A DNA stretch of 7,844 nucleotides from Planococcus sp. (in: firmicutes). GTDB lineage: Bacteria; Bacillota; Bacilli; Bacillales_A; Planococcaceae. Shown one piece after another: positions 6,889 to 7,844 of this stretch. A program made the translations under genes and the position numbers. The first letter of the stretch is position 1; every line of letters starts with the position of its first letter. The stretch covers positions 1 to 7,844 of the forward strand of contig JASLAI010000184.1 of assembly GCA_030147225.1 (NCBI GenBank), given 5' to 3'. The notes under the pieces are model-generated. The model ran no database searches and was not told the DNA's origin. It saw only the letters and a list, made by a program, of their open reading frames with translations.

Positions 6889-6916
6889 CAGGCAGAACTT
6901 TTGCCTGTTTTTTTTT
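6888..6916 (+). terminator. Rho-independent terminator of the pot operon
   Basis: ACAGGCA (6888-6894) pairs with TGCCTGT (6902-6908) around a 7-base loop, and T residues continue through 6916. The stem begins on the final A of the potD stop codon, so there is no spacer between gene and terminator. Confidence 0.92.
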
Positions 6917-6922
6917 ATGAAT

Positions 6923-6950
6923 TTGGGGTATAGTATGTAGATTCTATAGT
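6923..6950 (+). promoter_or_regulatory. Possible promoter of the MFS exporter gene
   Basis: TTGGGG (6923-6928) and TATAGT (6945-6950) are separated by 16 bases, between the pot terminator and the exporter gene. A second TATAGT at 6929-6934 is an alternative -10 element. Together TATAG (6929-6933) and CTATA (6944-6948) make a loose inverted repeat. The elements are imperfect. Confidence 0.45.
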
Positions 6951-6961
6951 CTAAAATTTAG
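6951..6961. promoter_or_regulatory. Small palindrome in the leader of the exporter gene
   Basis: CTAAA-A-TTTAG is a perfect 5-1-5 inverted repeat immediately after the candidate -10 element, where an operator would be placed. It is short and AT-rich, so chance is possible. Confidence 0.25.
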
Positions 6962-6994
6962 CCTTACGAAATAACAATGAAAGAAGGTCTCTTT

Positions 6995-7844
6995 ATGGCC
7001 GTAAGATCAAATAAATTCGCACTCTATGTTTTGATGTTCAATATGTTCATTGCCATGAGCGGCATCGGATTAATCATTCCGATTATGCCCGCCTATTTGG
7101 ATACATTCGGTGTAGCGGGTCAAGCGCTCGGTACATTGATTGCCACCTTTGCATTAGCTCAATTTCTATTCTCCCCTTTATCGGGCCAGCTTTCCGATAA
7201 ATACGGCCGCAAAAAGTTGATCATTTTTGGATTGGTTGTTTTCGGATTGTCCCAGCTGGCATTCGGACTGGCTTCTCATTTATGGATGCTCTATGTGGCC
7301 CGTTTCTTCAGCGGTCTTGGTGCCGCTTTCCTGATTCCACCGATGATGGCGTTTGTTGCGGATATCACGACATTCGATGAACGCGGAAAAGGCATGGGAT
7401 TGCTCGGCGCTTCTATGTCCCTCGGCTTTATGATTGGGCCTGGAATCGGCGGATTCTTGGCTGAAGTCAGTATCACGTTTCCATTTTACATTGCCACTGC
7501 TGTTGCATTGATTGCGGCCTTTATTTCTTACGCCGTATTGCCCAATGTCGCCCCGACTATTCAAGCAGCTGATTCAAAATCAGAAAATCTGCTGCAGCAA
7601 ATGAAACGGTCGACTTATACACCCTATTTTGTCATGTTGCTGGTCATGTTCATTTTCGCTTTCGGTTTGTCCAACTTCCAATCGACCATTGCCCTGTATG
7701 CCGATAAGAAATTCGGATTCACCCCGAAGGAAATCGCGATTTTGATCACGATTGGCGGGTTTGTGGGAGTAGTGGTCCAAACCTTTGTTATTAATAAACT
7801 GTTTAAACGTTTTGGTGAAATGAAGGTCATATTGGTTAACCTGC
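6995..7844 (+). CDS. Major facilitator superfamily multidrug-type exporter, N-terminal part (3' end outside window)
   Basis: The visible 283 residues are most of a 12-helix proton antiporter of the Bmr/Blt/NorA drug-efflux group, usually about 390-400 residues long. Motif A, GQLSDKYGRKK, is at 64-74 between helices 2 and 3. Helix 4 has the family-type VARFFSGLGAAFLIP (101-115). Motif C, the antiporter motif, is at 140-153 (ending GFMIGPGIGG). The hydrophilic central loop is at about 185-208 (PNVAPTIQAADSKSENLLQQ), and helices 7 and 8 follow. AGAAGG lies 7 bases before the ATG. The frame is open to the window edge. It has its own probable promoter after the pot terminator, so it is not simply part of the pot operon. 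The substrate is unknown; this group exports cationic drugs, and Blt of B. subtilis exports spermidine. I cannot tell which member it is, so I give no symbol. Confidence 0.9.
   Translation, partial: MAVRSNKFALYVLMFNMFIAMSGIGLIIPIMPAYLDTFGVAGQALGTLIATFALAQFLFSPLSGQLSDKYGRKKLIIFGLVVFGLSQLAFGLASHLWMLYVARFFSGLGAAFLIPPMMAFVADITTFDERGKGMGLLGASMSLGFMIGPGIGGFLAEVSITFPFYIATAVALIAAFISYAVLPNVAPTIQAADSKSENLLQQMKRSTYTPYFVMLLVMFIFAFGLSNFQSTIALYADKKFGFTPKEIAILITIGGFVGVVVQTFVINKLFKRFGEMKVILVNL

Noticed and set aside
7280..7830. Several overlapping minus-strand frames of 60-94 codons near the window end
   Set aside because: They mirror the MFS exporter coding sequence, which has motifs A and C and a ribosome binding site.

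Overview
The window reads as ordinary chromosomal DNA from a low-to-moderate GC Gram-positive bacterium of the order Bacillales. Strong AGGAGG-type ribosome binding sites, an RNase J1 ending like that of Bacillus, a KtrC-type potassium-channel subunit beside it and compact rho-independent terminators all point that way. A relative of Planococcus or Sporosarcina is my guess from protein flavour and gene order, not something the sequence proves. No mobile element, CRISPR array, rRNA or tRNA is visible.

Layout. The first 839 bases encode the C-terminal half of RNase J1 (rnjA). It is followed by a strong terminator and then, head-on, by the terminator of ktrC, which runs on the minus strand (996-1655). 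Upstream of ktrC, also on the minus strand, is a small gene for a cysteine-rich, probably zinc-binding protein of unknown function (1880-2176), whose stop codon lies in the loop of its own terminator. A 373-base intergenic region (2177-2549) separates this gene from the divergent pot operon. It holds a good sigma-A promoter, several palindromes that could be operators, and an imperfect hairpin in the leader of the cysteine-rich gene.

The centre of the window (2550-6888) is a complete five-gene polyamine uptake operon, potR-potA-potB-potC-potD. It encodes an XRE/cupin regulator, an ABC ATPase, two permeases and a membrane-anchored substrate-binding protein. The gaps are 15 bases or less and the last three junctions overlap, so one transcript and coupled translation are expected. 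A terminator abuts the potD stop codon. PotD captures spermidine/putrescine outside the membrane, PotB and PotC form the pore, PotA hydrolyses ATP, and PotR probably senses polyamine or a related metabolite through its cupin domain and controls the operon.

After the terminator, a separately promoted major facilitator exporter of the Bmr/Blt/NorA type begins (6995) and runs off the window end. Some relatives of this family export spermidine, so its position beside the importer is suggestive but unproven.

Nothing here amounts to a clear undescribed system. The most interesting points are the uncharacterised cysteine-rich protein, the palindromes at the pot promoter, the PotD protein with no lipobox cysteine, and the importer/exporter neighbourhood.
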